Source of the DNA: Deltaproteobacteria bacterium
GTDB lineage: Bacteria > Desulfobacterota > Binatia > UBA9968 > CAXXLF01
Direction of reading: 5' to 3'
Assembly (NCBI GenBank): GCA_022571535.1
Contig: JACZXR010000043.1
Coordinates: forward strand, 1-10,209
Length of the DNA stretch: 10,209 bases
Under the pieces are notes generated by a model, which made no database searches, had not been told where the DNA came from, and saw nothing but the letters and a program-made list of their open reading frames with translations. Position 1 is the stretch's first letter, and every line of letters begins with the position of its first letter. Below are positions 1 to 6,100 of this stretch, one piece after another. The position numbers and the translations under genes were made by a program.

Positions 1-123
1 GGATCGGGATCAAAATGCCGGCAACTGTTATCCTAAGCTGCTCAACACCAGAAATGCCTCGATTATTTTTTCGGATCGGGGTTAATGGTCCCCTGGATAA
101 ATAGGATGCAAAATTACAACGCC

Positions 124-153
124 TTGACAGTTTTAAACGACCGATGCTAGCAT
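124..153 (+). promoter_or_regulatory. Putative sigma-70 promoter of the luciferase-like oxidoreductase gene
   Basis: A perfect -35 hexamer TTGACA (124-129) is followed, after 18 bases, by TAGCAT (148-153), which matches the -10 consensus at four of six positions. Transcription would start near position 160, giving a leader of about 34 bases before the GTG start at 194. The -10 is weak and the spacer is one base longer than ideal, so the promoter may depend on an activator or be held by a repressor. It overlaps the palindrome at 141-156. Confidence 0.45.
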
Positions 154-156
154 CGG
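141..156. promoter_or_regulatory. Perfect 16-bp palindrome, candidate operator
   Basis: The sequence CCGATGCTAGCATCGG is identical to its own reverse complement over 16 bases. It covers the spacer and -10 of the putative promoter of the downstream oxidoreductase. A dyad in this position is typical of an operator for a dimeric repressor such as a TetR- or GntR-type regulator. No regulator gene lies in the window, so the protein partner is unknown. In RNA it could fold only into a tight hairpin with no proper loop, and no T-tract follows, so a terminator is unlikely. Confidence 0.5.
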
Positions 157-193
157 CGCCCAAACCGGCAACCTATCAAAGAAAGGGACACAA

Positions 194-1387
194 GTGAGAA
201 TTTATAACTTCGACCTTCTCTCCTATCCGCAGGTACCAACCGATGCGCCAGGGACGCCGGTTCCGAGCAGTTACTTTGACCCGATGATCGGGGCTTCCAA
301 TTATCAGGAACACCTCTATGAGATGGAATATTGCGAACAGCTCGGCTTTGAAGGCGTCATTTTTAACGAGCATCACTACAGCGCTTACGGAACCATGCCA
401 TCGCCTAACCTGATCGCCGCAGCCCTCAGCCAGAGAACCAGTCGTATTAAGATCGGCGTTCTCGGAAACGTTCTGCCGCTGCGTAACCACCCCGTCCGTG
501 TAGCGGAAGAATATGCCATGCTCGACTGCATGTCAGGAGGTCGCCTGATCGCCGGCTTCGTTCGCGGCATACCGGCTGAGTACCTCTGGTACAATGTCGA
601 CCCAAAAGAGTCTCGAGGGCGCTTCCAAGAGGCTTACGAGCTGATTATAACCGCTTGGACTAAGCCGGTCTGGAGTTACCACGGCAAATATTTCCATCTC
701 GAAAACTGCGCGATCTGGCCACGGCCCATCCAGCAGCCTCACCCCCAGGTCTGGGTCGCAGCCCGTAGCTCTGAGTCGATCGAGTGGTGCGCGCAGCGCC
801 GTATTCCAATTGCTCAAATTTACCAGACCACCGGCCAGATTGAGGACACCTTTAACTATTACCGAATAGCAGCCGGCAAAGAAGGCTGGGATGCCAGCCC
901 CGAACAGTTCGTCCTGACCCGCCACATCTATGTTGACGAAACAGATGGGAAGGCGCGCAATGTGGCCGAGCCCGCATTGCGCTACTTCTTCTCCCTGCAG
1001 AATCGCGGGTTCAACCAGGCAATAACTGAAGAGACCATTCCCCACCACCGGGATCCCAATTTCCAAAGGGAAGGACTGCGCGTTAAAAAAGAACTCTACA
1101 CAGACAGGTCGTTTAGCTATTTCCGAGAAGGAAATCGGGAAAGGATTGATTTCTCACTGCTCAGCTGGGAGGATCTGGACAAGGCAGGCTATATACTCGC
1201 TGGAAGCCCAGACACGGTGGCCCGCAAACTAAATGAGCAAATGAGCCAGATCGGCGCCGATCACTTCATGGGTATGTTCCACATCGGCAATCTCCCTCAT
1301 CGCAAGGTCATTGCCTCTCTGGACCTCTTTCAAAAAGAGGTCATGCCGCAGTTGGACGGCGCCAAGCGCTCCGCCGCAGCCAATTAA
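194..1387 (+). CDS. Luciferase-like (LLM class) flavin-dependent oxidoreductase
   Basis: This 397-residue protein belongs to the bacterial luciferase-like superfamily of TIM-barrel oxidoreductases and monooxygenases that use reduced FMN or F420. The first part of the barrel holds N58-E59-H60-H61 followed by a Y-x-x-x-G stretch, closely resembling the EHH active-site segment of LuxA. The family signature E-E-Y-x-M-L-D-x-x-S-G-G-R lies at about 105-117, followed by G-F-V-R-G (121-125). Length is somewhat above the 330-360 typical of the family because of a C-terminal extension. The start is GTG at 194, with AAAGGGA at 182-188 as ribosome binding site. It is transcribed alone and converges with the next gene. 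The F420 operon on the same fragment makes F420 use possible, but the LuxA-type motif favours FMN. The substrate cannot be told from sequence. Confidence 0.9.
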   Translation: MRIYNFDLLSYPQVPTDAPGTPVPSSYFDPMIGASNYQEHLYEMEYCEQLGFEGVIFNEHHYSAYGTMPSPNLIAAALSQRTSRIKIGVLGNVLPLRNHPVRVAEEYAMLDCMSGGRLIAGFVRGIPAEYLWYNVDPKESRGRFQEAYELIITAWTKPVWSYHGKYFHLENCAIWPRPIQQPHPQVWVAARSSESIEWCAQRRIPIAQIYQTTGQIEDTFNYYRIAAGKEGWDASPEQFVLTRHIYVDETDGKARNVAEPALRYFFSLQNRGFNQAITEETIPHHRDPNFQREGLRVKKELYTDRSFSYFREGNRERIDFSLLSWEDLDKAGYILAGSPDTVARKLNEQMSQIGADHFMGMFHIGNLPHRKVIASLDLFQKEVMPQLDGAKRSAAAN

Positions 1388-1582
1388 GAACCATTACTCG
1401 CTGCTGCCTCAAGGGGTGAGCAAGGCGTCTTCTTCATTATTGGCAGGCAGAACGATCCAGAGTTTCATCAAATTGTCCTTAATTGAAATACTTAGCCGCC
1501 CGATGTGATTGATTAGCGTATTCCGACTGGCTCAGGGAGAGACCAGATTAGGTTAGTGTGGCACACTTTCTGCAAGGCGCGG
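1388..1582. other. Convergent intergenic gap with a small dyad
   Basis: This 195-base gap separates the 3' ends of two converging genes. The only structure seen is AGTGTG-G-CACACT (1555-1567), a 13-base dyad followed by a few Ts. As a hairpin it would have just four solid base pairs, so it is at best a weak terminator for the plus-strand gene. No RNA gene or coding stretch is evident. Confidence 0.4.
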
Positions 1583-3121
1583 CTACATATTACTTTGAGC
1601 TTCTCGGCAACGCCTAACCGTGTCTTCTCTCTTTCCAAGCCGGGCGAGGGCCACCGTCAAATTCTTTTGGGCTAAATCATAGCCAAGACGTAGCGCTTGG
1701 CAGAAGTGCTCAGTTGCTCCTGTCAGCTTACCCTCCCTAAGTAAAGCTACGCCTAGGTCATTGTGGGCCTGTGCATAAGCAGGATCGATTCGCAGCGCCT
1801 GTCGGTAATGTTTAATCGCCTCTCCTAGCTCACCCCGCTTGACCATAGCATTGCCCAGGTTGTTGTGGGCAATCTTTGATTCCCCTACAGCACTAAGGAC
1901 ATGTTTCCATAACCTATCGGTGTCGTGCCAGACCTGAGCCTGATTCCAGGTCAAACCTCCTAACCCAACCACAACTACGACGGCTACCCCATTGATAAAG
2001 ACGAAAGTTCGCAGGCCGATTCGTCTGCGAACCAAAGGTCGCCAACAGTAGAATATGCCTGCCCCTGCCATTATTGCCCATCCAAGGCAAGCGAGGTAAG
2101 TGTACCTATCAGCGGCTATATGATCGCCATTCTGAACAATCCCGATTACCGGCAGCAAAATCACCACATAAGCCAGCCAGGCGGCGAGCAGGCCAGGTAA
2201 TCGGTGGCGGAGAGCGAACGTGGCCACTATAAATATTAGAACAAGGATATAGTTCCAAATAAATGTCGGCGACCAAGGATTTATCTTGATTGGCAGCTCG
2301 TAAAGCGGAGAAAGGTTCAAGGGAGCGACCGTCTTCCAGAGGTAAAAACCTAAGCCGTATCCGGAGATACTCAGCCGGTCGAGGGGACTCACCCAATCCA
2401 TGGAAGACGACGTACCGAGGGTGTGAAAGAGCGCGGCCAACGCGACGGCAGATGCCACACCAGCTAACAGCACGAACGGGATCTTTTCCGTGTAGACATG
2501 ACGCGCACTGGCGCTCCACCATCCGACGGGACCCCCTAGCCGTCTGAGAGGATAGACGTCTAGGATCAACAGCACAACAGGAAGGCTTATTGCCATCGCT
2601 TTAGACAGAAGCGCACAGGCGAACAGGACAACCGACACCCAATACCATCTTGCACCACGCCCCACTCGATCAACTGCCCTAAGGTATGCAAAGATTGTAA
2701 GGACGTAGAAGAGCCCGGAAAGTACGTCTCGTCTCTCCGTTATCCAAGCCACCGACTCAACCCGAAGGGGATGCACCGCAAAGAAGAGCGCAGCAAACGC
2801 TGCACCAGCCCACAGAGCCTTGTCTTCTCCACCACTCCCGGTGGCAAGGCGCAATAGCTGAATTGTCAGGAAATAGAAGGCTACCGCGGTCGCCACGTGT
2901 AAAAGAACATTGCTCAAGTGGTAGCCCGCAGGGTCCATCCCCCAAAGGAGGTAGTCCAGCCCAAGGGTCATCCAGGTCAGGGGAGTGTAATGACCCCAAA
3001 ACGGCGTGAACATCCACCTCAACTCATCCAATCCTAGCCCTCGGTAGTGCGGGTTTAAAAGAAAATTCTTTGTCGTCAAAATCCACGAATCCATTCTGCA
3101 GTGCGGGGAGGAAAGCAACAC
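1583..3121 (-). CDS. TMTC-like polytopic membrane glycosyltransferase with C-terminal TPRs, 5' end broken
   Basis: This 512-residue reading frame matches the bacterial family of O-mannosyltransferase-like (GT-C type) membrane proteins with C-terminal tetratricopeptide repeats. Recognisable family stretches are N-P-H-Y-R-G-L-G, H-Y-T-P-L-T-W, D-Y-L-L-W-G-M-D-P-A-G-Y-H and H-P-L-R-V-E-S-V-A-W-I-T-E-R-R-D. About ten hydrophobic helices follow, then two TPRs at about 415-447 and 448-481 and a degenerate third. Such proteins are thought to transfer sugars from a lipid carrier on the outer face of the membrane. The frame is not intact. The GTG at 3121 and ATG at 3094 lack ribosome binding sites, and residues 1-18 look random. 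The expected first helix and acidic loop lie in another frame at 3066-3170. It is either a pseudogene or a sequencing indel. The TPR tail is also short for the family. Confidence 0.75.
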   Translation of the reverse strand: MLLSSPHCRMDSWILTTKNFLLNPHYRGLGLDELRWMFTPFWGHYTPLTWMTLGLDYLLWGMDPAGYHLSNVLLHVATAVAFYFLTIQLLRLATGSGGEDKALWAGAAFAALFFAVHPLRVESVAWITERRDVLSGLFYVLTIFAYLRAVDRVGRGARWYWVSVVLFACALLSKAMAISLPVVLLILDVYPLRRLGGPVGWWSASARHVYTEKIPFVLLAGVASAVALAALFHTLGTSSSMDWVSPLDRLSISGYGLGFYLWKTVAPLNLSPLYELPIKINPWSPTFIWNYILVLIFIVATFALRHRLPGLLAAWLAYVVILLPVIGIVQNGDHIAADRYTYLACLGWAIMAGAGIFYCWRPLVRRRIGLRTFVFINGVAVVVVVGLGGLTWNQAQVWHDTDRLWKHVLSAVGESKIAHNNLGNAMVKRGELGEAIKHYRQALRIDPAYAQAHNDLGVALLREGKLTGATEHFCQALRLGYDLAQKNLTVALARLGKREDTVRRCREAQSNM

Positions 3122-3257
3122 CGGTCAGCAGAGCTACGATAACCGGTACGAGCCAACAAGCTGGCGCTAATTTTGTTCCATTGGCTATTGCGGAGACCTG
3201 GACAGGTCTTGGCCTTTCCCTCCCTTCGATTTCTTGTGTGTGGACTTCACAAGGACC
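3066..3257 (-). pseudogene. Out-of-frame N-terminus of the TMTC-like glycosyltransferase
   Basis: Read on the minus strand in the frame offset from the downstream gene, 3170-3066 encodes a hydrophobic helix ending in F-L-P-A-L-Q-N-G-F-V-D-F-D-D-K-E. This is the first membrane helix plus the conserved acidic N-G-F-V-x-x-D-D loop of the TMTC-like family. It should continue directly into N-F-L-L-N-P-H-Y-R-G, which is found in the other frame from about 3067 downward. Losing two bases or gaining one in the A/T-run tract at 3061-3071 explains the break. This frame is open only from the TGA at 3258-3260 and has no ATG, GTG or TTG before the helix. A basic stretch K-K-S-K-G-G-K-G-Q in a third frame just upstream could be the original cytoplasmic N-terminus, which would imply a second shift. 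Confidence 0.7.
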
Positions 3258-3325
3258 TCATCTACTTCTATGAGCTTAATAATCCAAACCGCCCCAAATT
3301 AGCCACTCGATGATATGCCTGCGGC

Positions 3326-3445
3326 TTAGCCACAAGCTGTTGAATAGCAAATATCTAACTTCGATGAGGCTTCTGTCCCGACTAGCCGAGTGATCCCTGC
3401 CTCTAAACGCTCGGGACGCGTGCCAAAGATAACCAGCAATGTCAT
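3326..3445 (-). pseudogene. wecB: Relic of UDP-N-acetylglucosamine 2-epimerase (WecB) with a large internal deletion
   Basis: A 39-codon frame starts at an ATG that overlaps the preceding short ORF by ATGA. Its first residues, M-T-L-L-V-I-F-G-T-R-P-E, match the N-terminal strand and GTRPE signature of WecB, which makes UDP-ManNAc for surface polysaccharides. The next residues, R-P-E-R-L-E-A-G-I-T-R-L-V-G-T-E, instead match the C-terminal family stretch T-E-R-P-E-x-x-x-A-G-x-x-x-L-V-G-T-D, where the ERPE glutamate takes part in UDP binding. The two share the R-P-E codons at 3410-3418. The simplest reading is that a deletion of roughly 270 codons joined both ends through this short homology. 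After T24 the similarity fades, and TAA follows at 3326-3328. It cannot be functional. Confidence 0.6.
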
Positions 3446-3522
3446 AGGATTACGACAGCCTCGGCAAGTAGGAGGATCATTGCGACCACCCCGGCAAGAC
3501 AGCAAATTCCAAGAGCAACCAT
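3442..3522 (-). CDS. Short hydrophobic ORF overlapping the WecB relic (26 residues)
   Basis: An ATG at 3522 opens a 26-codon frame encoding an almost wholly hydrophobic peptide (M-V-A-L-G-I-C-C-L-A-G, ending E-A-V-V-I-L). It would span a membrane once. Its TGA overlaps the ATG of the WecB relic in an ATGA junction, an operon-like arrangement. No ribosome binding site is visible. It is more likely the leftover 3' end of a membrane protein from the decayed polysaccharide cluster than a working small protein. Confidence 0.2.
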   Translation of the reverse strand: MVALGICCLAGVVAMILLLAEAVVIL

Positions 3523-3604
3523 AACTAACGATGATTGGCGCAAAAATTATGCCTAGTGTCGGCTAATTCCCCGGGAGGGGCTAGGAGTGTAATTTCGGCG
3601 GATT

Positions 3605-3685
3605 CTAATATTTAAGCACGTGAAAAACCCATGCCGGTAAGAACACCGATGGCCAAGATTGTACTAATGTGACTTTTTTCGTCAT
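3605..3685 (-). CDS. Small ORF (26 residues) with promoter-like and ribosome-binding signals
   Basis: On the minus strand a perfect TATAAT (3706-3711) is followed by AAGGGA (3691-3696) as a ribosome binding site and an ATG at 3685. The frame reads M-T-K-K-V-T-L-V-Q-S-W and ends at TAG after 26 residues. A run of six A follows the start. One extra base there would switch to I-S-T-I-L-A-I-G-V-L-T-G-M-G-F-S, which with M-T-K-K in front resembles a signal peptide. It may be the stump of a broken secreted-protein gene. No good -35 was found. I do not recognise the product. Confidence 0.2.
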   Translation of the reverse strand: MTKKVTLVQSWPSVFLPAWVFHVLKY

Positions 3686-3705
3686 TTTTGTCCCTTAAGT
3701 TACAA

Positions 3706-3711
3706 ATTATA
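3706..3711 (-). promoter_or_regulatory. Candidate -10 element (TATAAT) in an A/T-rich pocket
   Basis: The minus strand carries TATAAT at this position within an A/T-rich stretch (about 3660-3720). It is followed by a plausible ribosome binding site and the small ORF at 3685. The hexamers 16-18 bases upstream do not resemble a -35 box. It could once have driven the degenerate minus-strand genes below it. Confidence 0.25.
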
Positions 3712-3969
3712 CATTGACAATCGCGGAGCGATGGGATCGAGGCTTCACCCTGAAAGCCCTATGACTTGGTGGTCTAAGGGGCAGTTGTTTGTGGTGACTC
3801 CACGAGCAGGTACCAGCCCGCGTTCGAGAGCCACAGGTAGCTATCGAAGAGTGTGTGAGCTGGACCCGGAGCAATATTCTGGAGGGAGAAACTATGCGAT
3901 TAAGGAGGTCAGCTTCTTAGGATGAAGGTAATACAACATCCCACTACGAAAAGGGGTCGATTGCTGAAC

Positions 3970-3988
3970 GGAAATAGCCGGTATTTCC
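3970..3988 (-). terminator. Small hairpin after the F420 operon
   Basis: GGAAATA (3970-3976) pairs perfectly with TATTTCC (3982-3988) around a five-base loop, beginning 7 bases past the TAA of the last operon gene. The stem is A/T-rich and no T-tract follows on the minus strand, so it is not a classic intrinsic terminator. It may mark the 3' end of the operon transcript. Confidence 0.3.
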
Positions 3989-3994
3989 TATCAT

Positions 3995-4654
3995 TTAGTC
4001 GCCGATGCCCGTAACCTTCACGCTTGCGTGTTTGGACTTGTATCTACGGTTGAGATGGATCAACACGCCTGTGAGTCCTTCGATAATATAGGCATTGGCA
4101 GCTGGTCCAGCATCAAAGGCCCTTGCCCCAAGCTTTTGAATAAACCCCATCACTCGCTCTTTGGCGTCTTTACTGTCCCCGCAGACCAACACATCACCCA
4201 GAGGGGCATCGGGTTCCTGCAGATCGCCTGCCGAGATATTATGGAGGGCACCCACCACGGGAGTTTCGGTGCCCAAAATTTCCTGCGCCTCCAAGAGGGC
4301 AGAACCAGCGGGCGGGATAAAGGGCTTCCCTTTTTTCAAGGGGACAACCGCGTCGATTACAATTTTTTTCCCGATCTGATCCCTCAGCTCAGTGACCATC
4401 TTGCTGTGGCCTTCATAAGGGACTGCAATGACTACTAATTCCGCCTCCCGGACCGCTTCCTGATTGCCTTTTCCCTCGATGCCTTCTTTACCCGACGCTT
4501 TTCTGATCGATTCAACGACTGTTCTGGCCTTTTCCGGGTCGCGCGAGCCTATGATGACTTTTATTCCGGGGGCCGCAAGCCGCACCGCAAGCCCTTGCCC
4601 TAGGTTCCCGGTTCCTCCTACGATGGCGATTGAGACGTCTTTTTCGAGTTCCAT
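3995..4654 (-). CDS. fno: NADPH:F420 oxidoreductase (F420-dependent NADP reductase)
   Basis: This 219-residue enzyme transfers hydride between NADP(H) and coenzyme F420, most likely supplying reduced F420 here. The Rossmann dinucleotide motif G13-G-T-G-N-L-G-x-G21 lies near the N-terminus. S37-R38 follows the second strand, a pair that in this family contacts the 2'-phosphate and selects NADP over NAD. The C-terminal part carries the family pattern D-A-G-P-x-x-N-A and a closing L-N-R-R-Y-K segment. Length matches the usual 210-230 residues. The ATG at 4654 is four bases from the cofE stop and has no clear ribosome binding site, which suggests translational coupling. Its place as last gene of a full F420 operon supports the assignment over a generic NADP-binding protein. 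Confidence 0.9.
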   Translation of the reverse strand: MELEKDVSIAIVGGTGNLGQGLAVRLAAPGIKVIIGSRDPEKARTVVESIRKASGKEGIEGKGNQEAVREAELVVIAVPYEGHSKMVTELRDQIGKKIVIDAVVPLKKGKPFIPPAGSALLEAQEILGTETPVVGALHNISAGDLQEPDAPLGDVLVCGDSKDAKERVMGFIQKLGARAFDAGPAANAYIIEGLTGVLIHLNRRYKSKHASVKVTGIGD

Positions 4655-4658
4655 GGTT

Positions 4659-5414
4659 TTAGAATTTGCGGAATAGATCCTCTTCCTCGGGGCGGAGAAG
4701 CTCCCTTGCCGAGCCTTTTTCTAACTCTACGTCACAGCCACGCACCAGAACAACCGGCACACGATTCCTCTTCCCCATGATCAGGCTGGCCGCTGAGGCT
4801 ATCTCATCGGCAACCGCCGTCACTGCCGCCCTGAGTTCATAGTTATAACCATCGTTCTTGCCACGGTCATCTCTCAACGGTTTAAGGCCGGCAACCCCAA
4901 GGGCCACGTCGGTGGTCCCCAGCCGCCAGGGACGGCCGAAGCTGTCGCTGACAATCACCCCGGTGGCCACTCCACTGAGCTGTCTGACCTCTTCTCTGAT
5001 CTCCTCTGCTGAACGGTCAGGCTCTTGGGGCAATAGCGCCACATGACCCAGTCCCACGTTGGAAAGATCCACACCGGCATTGGCGCAGATAAAGCCGTGA
5101 TGGGTCTCCACGATGATGGTTCCTCCTCCCATCTTGATGATCCGGCGGCTCTCCCCAAGGATTACCTCCAGCAAACGCGGATCCTTATTCAGAGGACCTG
5201 ATAGTTCCACGGCCTGTGCCGAAGGCTCGATCTCATCCAGGCGGGAGACTCGGCCCTCTGCCTTGGAGACGATCTTATGGGCCACCACCAAGATGTCACC
5301 CTCAACCAGAGAAATGCCGAGACGGGAGCAGGCTTGATGGATGAGCTGGCCGACCGAGTTGCCTCGAACCACCTCCCCCAGGCCCTCGAGGCCCGTGAGC
5401 TCCAACCGTCTCAT
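4659..5414 (-). CDS. cofE: Coenzyme F420-0:L-glutamate ligase
   Basis: CofE adds gamma-linked L-glutamates to F420-0 using GTP and metal ions. This 251-residue protein shows the family's blocks in order: V-V-A-H-K-I-V-S-K-A-E-G-R (43-55), E-T-H-H-G-F-I-C-A-N-A-G-V-D (103-116), S-D-S-F-G-R-P-W-R-x-G-T-T-D-V-A-L-G (156-173) and V-A-D-E-I-A-S-A-A (201-209). It is the single-domain, archaeal-type form. The nitroreductase-like C-terminal domain that actinobacterial FbiB uses to reduce dehydro-F420-0 is absent. The ATG at 5414 overlaps the cofC stop as ATGA, with GAAGGG just upstream. How many glutamates it adds cannot be read from sequence. Confidence 0.95.
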   Translation of the reverse strand: MRRLELTGLEGLGEVVRGNSVGQLIHQACSRLGISLVEGDILVVAHKIVSKAEGRVSRLDEIEPSAQAVELSGPLNKDPRLLEVILGESRRIIKMGGGTIIVETHHGFICANAGVDLSNVGLGHVALLPQEPDRSAEEIREEVRQLSGVATGVIVSDSFGRPWRLGTTDVALGVAGLKPLRDDRGKNDGYNYELRAAVTAVADEIASAASLIMGKRNRVPVVLVRGCDVELEKGSARELLRPEEEDLFRKF

Positions 5415-6100
5415 AACCCTTCACTGGAACGGGTAACTATCCAGGGTTGTGCCGCACTCATGCGAAGAAGCCTGCTATAGGTCTCGCTCCCTCCTCCTGC
5501 CAAAAGAAACCGCTCGAGATCCTCAGGAGTATCGATATCGAGGGCAATCCTTTCATTCTCCAATACCCGTGACGAGAGCCCCTTAGCAGCTACCTCGCTT
5601 AAGTGATAGGAAAAGCTGTCATACCCGAAGCGGAGTTGGATAACGTCGGGAGGGAAAAGTAACAGAGCGTTGGTCCCCATTCGATCGTGGGATGGCACCA
5701 CCAGCGCAAGAGGGGAGACGGAAATCTCCGATGAGACCTGCTCAAGGACGAATTCGATATCATCGGAGCGTAGCAGGGGAATGTCTCCAGGGACCACCAG
5801 GGCGGCCTGAACACCGCACTCCTTCATCTCTGCAAGGGCCAGGGCCACGGCCTCGGTCTCTCCCCTTTCCTCGTGTTCTCGGACCACCCTGGCGCCTAGA
5901 GACGAAGCCAGTTGAGCAACCCTCGTATCCGCTGTAACCACAAAAACCGCTTCGATTCCGCGCGCCAAGATCACCTGTCCCAAGACATCCCGGAGCATCG
6001 CCTCTGCCAAGACCTCACGCTCTGCCGCGCTGAGCAGTGAGGCAAGCCTCTGTTTTGCTCCTGTAAAGCCTTTGGCAGGGATCAGGGCTGAGACTCTCAT
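5411..6100 (-). CDS. cofC: 2-phospho-L-lactate (or related) guanylyltransferase
   Basis: CofC (FbiD in actinobacteria) uses GTP to activate a three-carbon phosphoacid as a guanylyl diphosphate donor for CofD. The substrate may be 2-phospho-L-lactate, phosphoenolpyruvate or 3-phosphoglycerate, depending on lineage. This 229-residue protein has the nucleotidyltransferase loop P8-A-K-G-F-T-G-A-K-Q-R-L19 and the metal-binding V-P-G-D-I-P-L-L (103-110). It also has the family stretches G-T-N-A-L-L-L-F-P-P (142-151), F-G-Y-D-S-F-x-x-H (158-166) and L-D-I-D-T-P-E-D-L (187-195). A tail of about 25 residues follows, slightly longer than usual. Start and stop both overlap their neighbours by ATGA, so translation is coupled through cofD-cofC-cofE. 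Which phosphoacid it prefers cannot be told here. Confidence 0.93.
   Translation of the reverse strand: MRVSALIPAKGFTGAKQRLASLLSAAEREVLAEAMLRDVLGQVILARGIEAVFVVTADTRVAQLASSLGARVVREHEERGETEAVALALAEMKECGVQAALVVPGDIPLLRSDDIEFVLEQVSSEISVSPLALVVPSHDRMGTNALLLFPPDVIQLRFGYDSFSYHLSEVAAKGLSSRVLENERIALDIDTPEDLERFLLAGGGSETYSRLLRMSAAQPWIVTRSSEGL

Larger units (their letters stand above)
3122..3994. other. Decayed intergenic region with no intact gene
   Basis: About 870 bases lie between the glycosyltransferase frame and the F420 operon. They hold the out-of-frame N-terminus (3066-3257), a WecB-like relic (3326-3445), a short hydrophobic ORF (3442-3522) and a small ORF with promoter-like signals (3605-3711), all on the minus strand. 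A short GC-rich dyad, CCCC-GGGA-GGGG, sits at 3569-3580. From 3731 to 3969 I see nothing convincing. The 64-codon plus-strand frame at 3731-3925 has no ribosome binding site and no recognisable motif. Several minus-strand fragments look like cell-surface polysaccharide genes, which suggests one old polysaccharide cluster that has degenerated. Confidence 0.6.

Noticed and set aside
1..80. Direct repeat GGATCGGG at 1-8 and 73-80
   Set aside because: Eight bases repeated twice, without further structure, is within chance.
3714..3742. TTGACA on the plus strand at 3714-3719 as a promoter
   Set aside because: No acceptable -10 lies 16-18 bases downstream and no gene follows on that strand.
3731..3925. 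64-codon plus-strand ORF in the decayed region
   Set aside because: It has no ribosome binding site, a random-looking composition and no motif I recognise.
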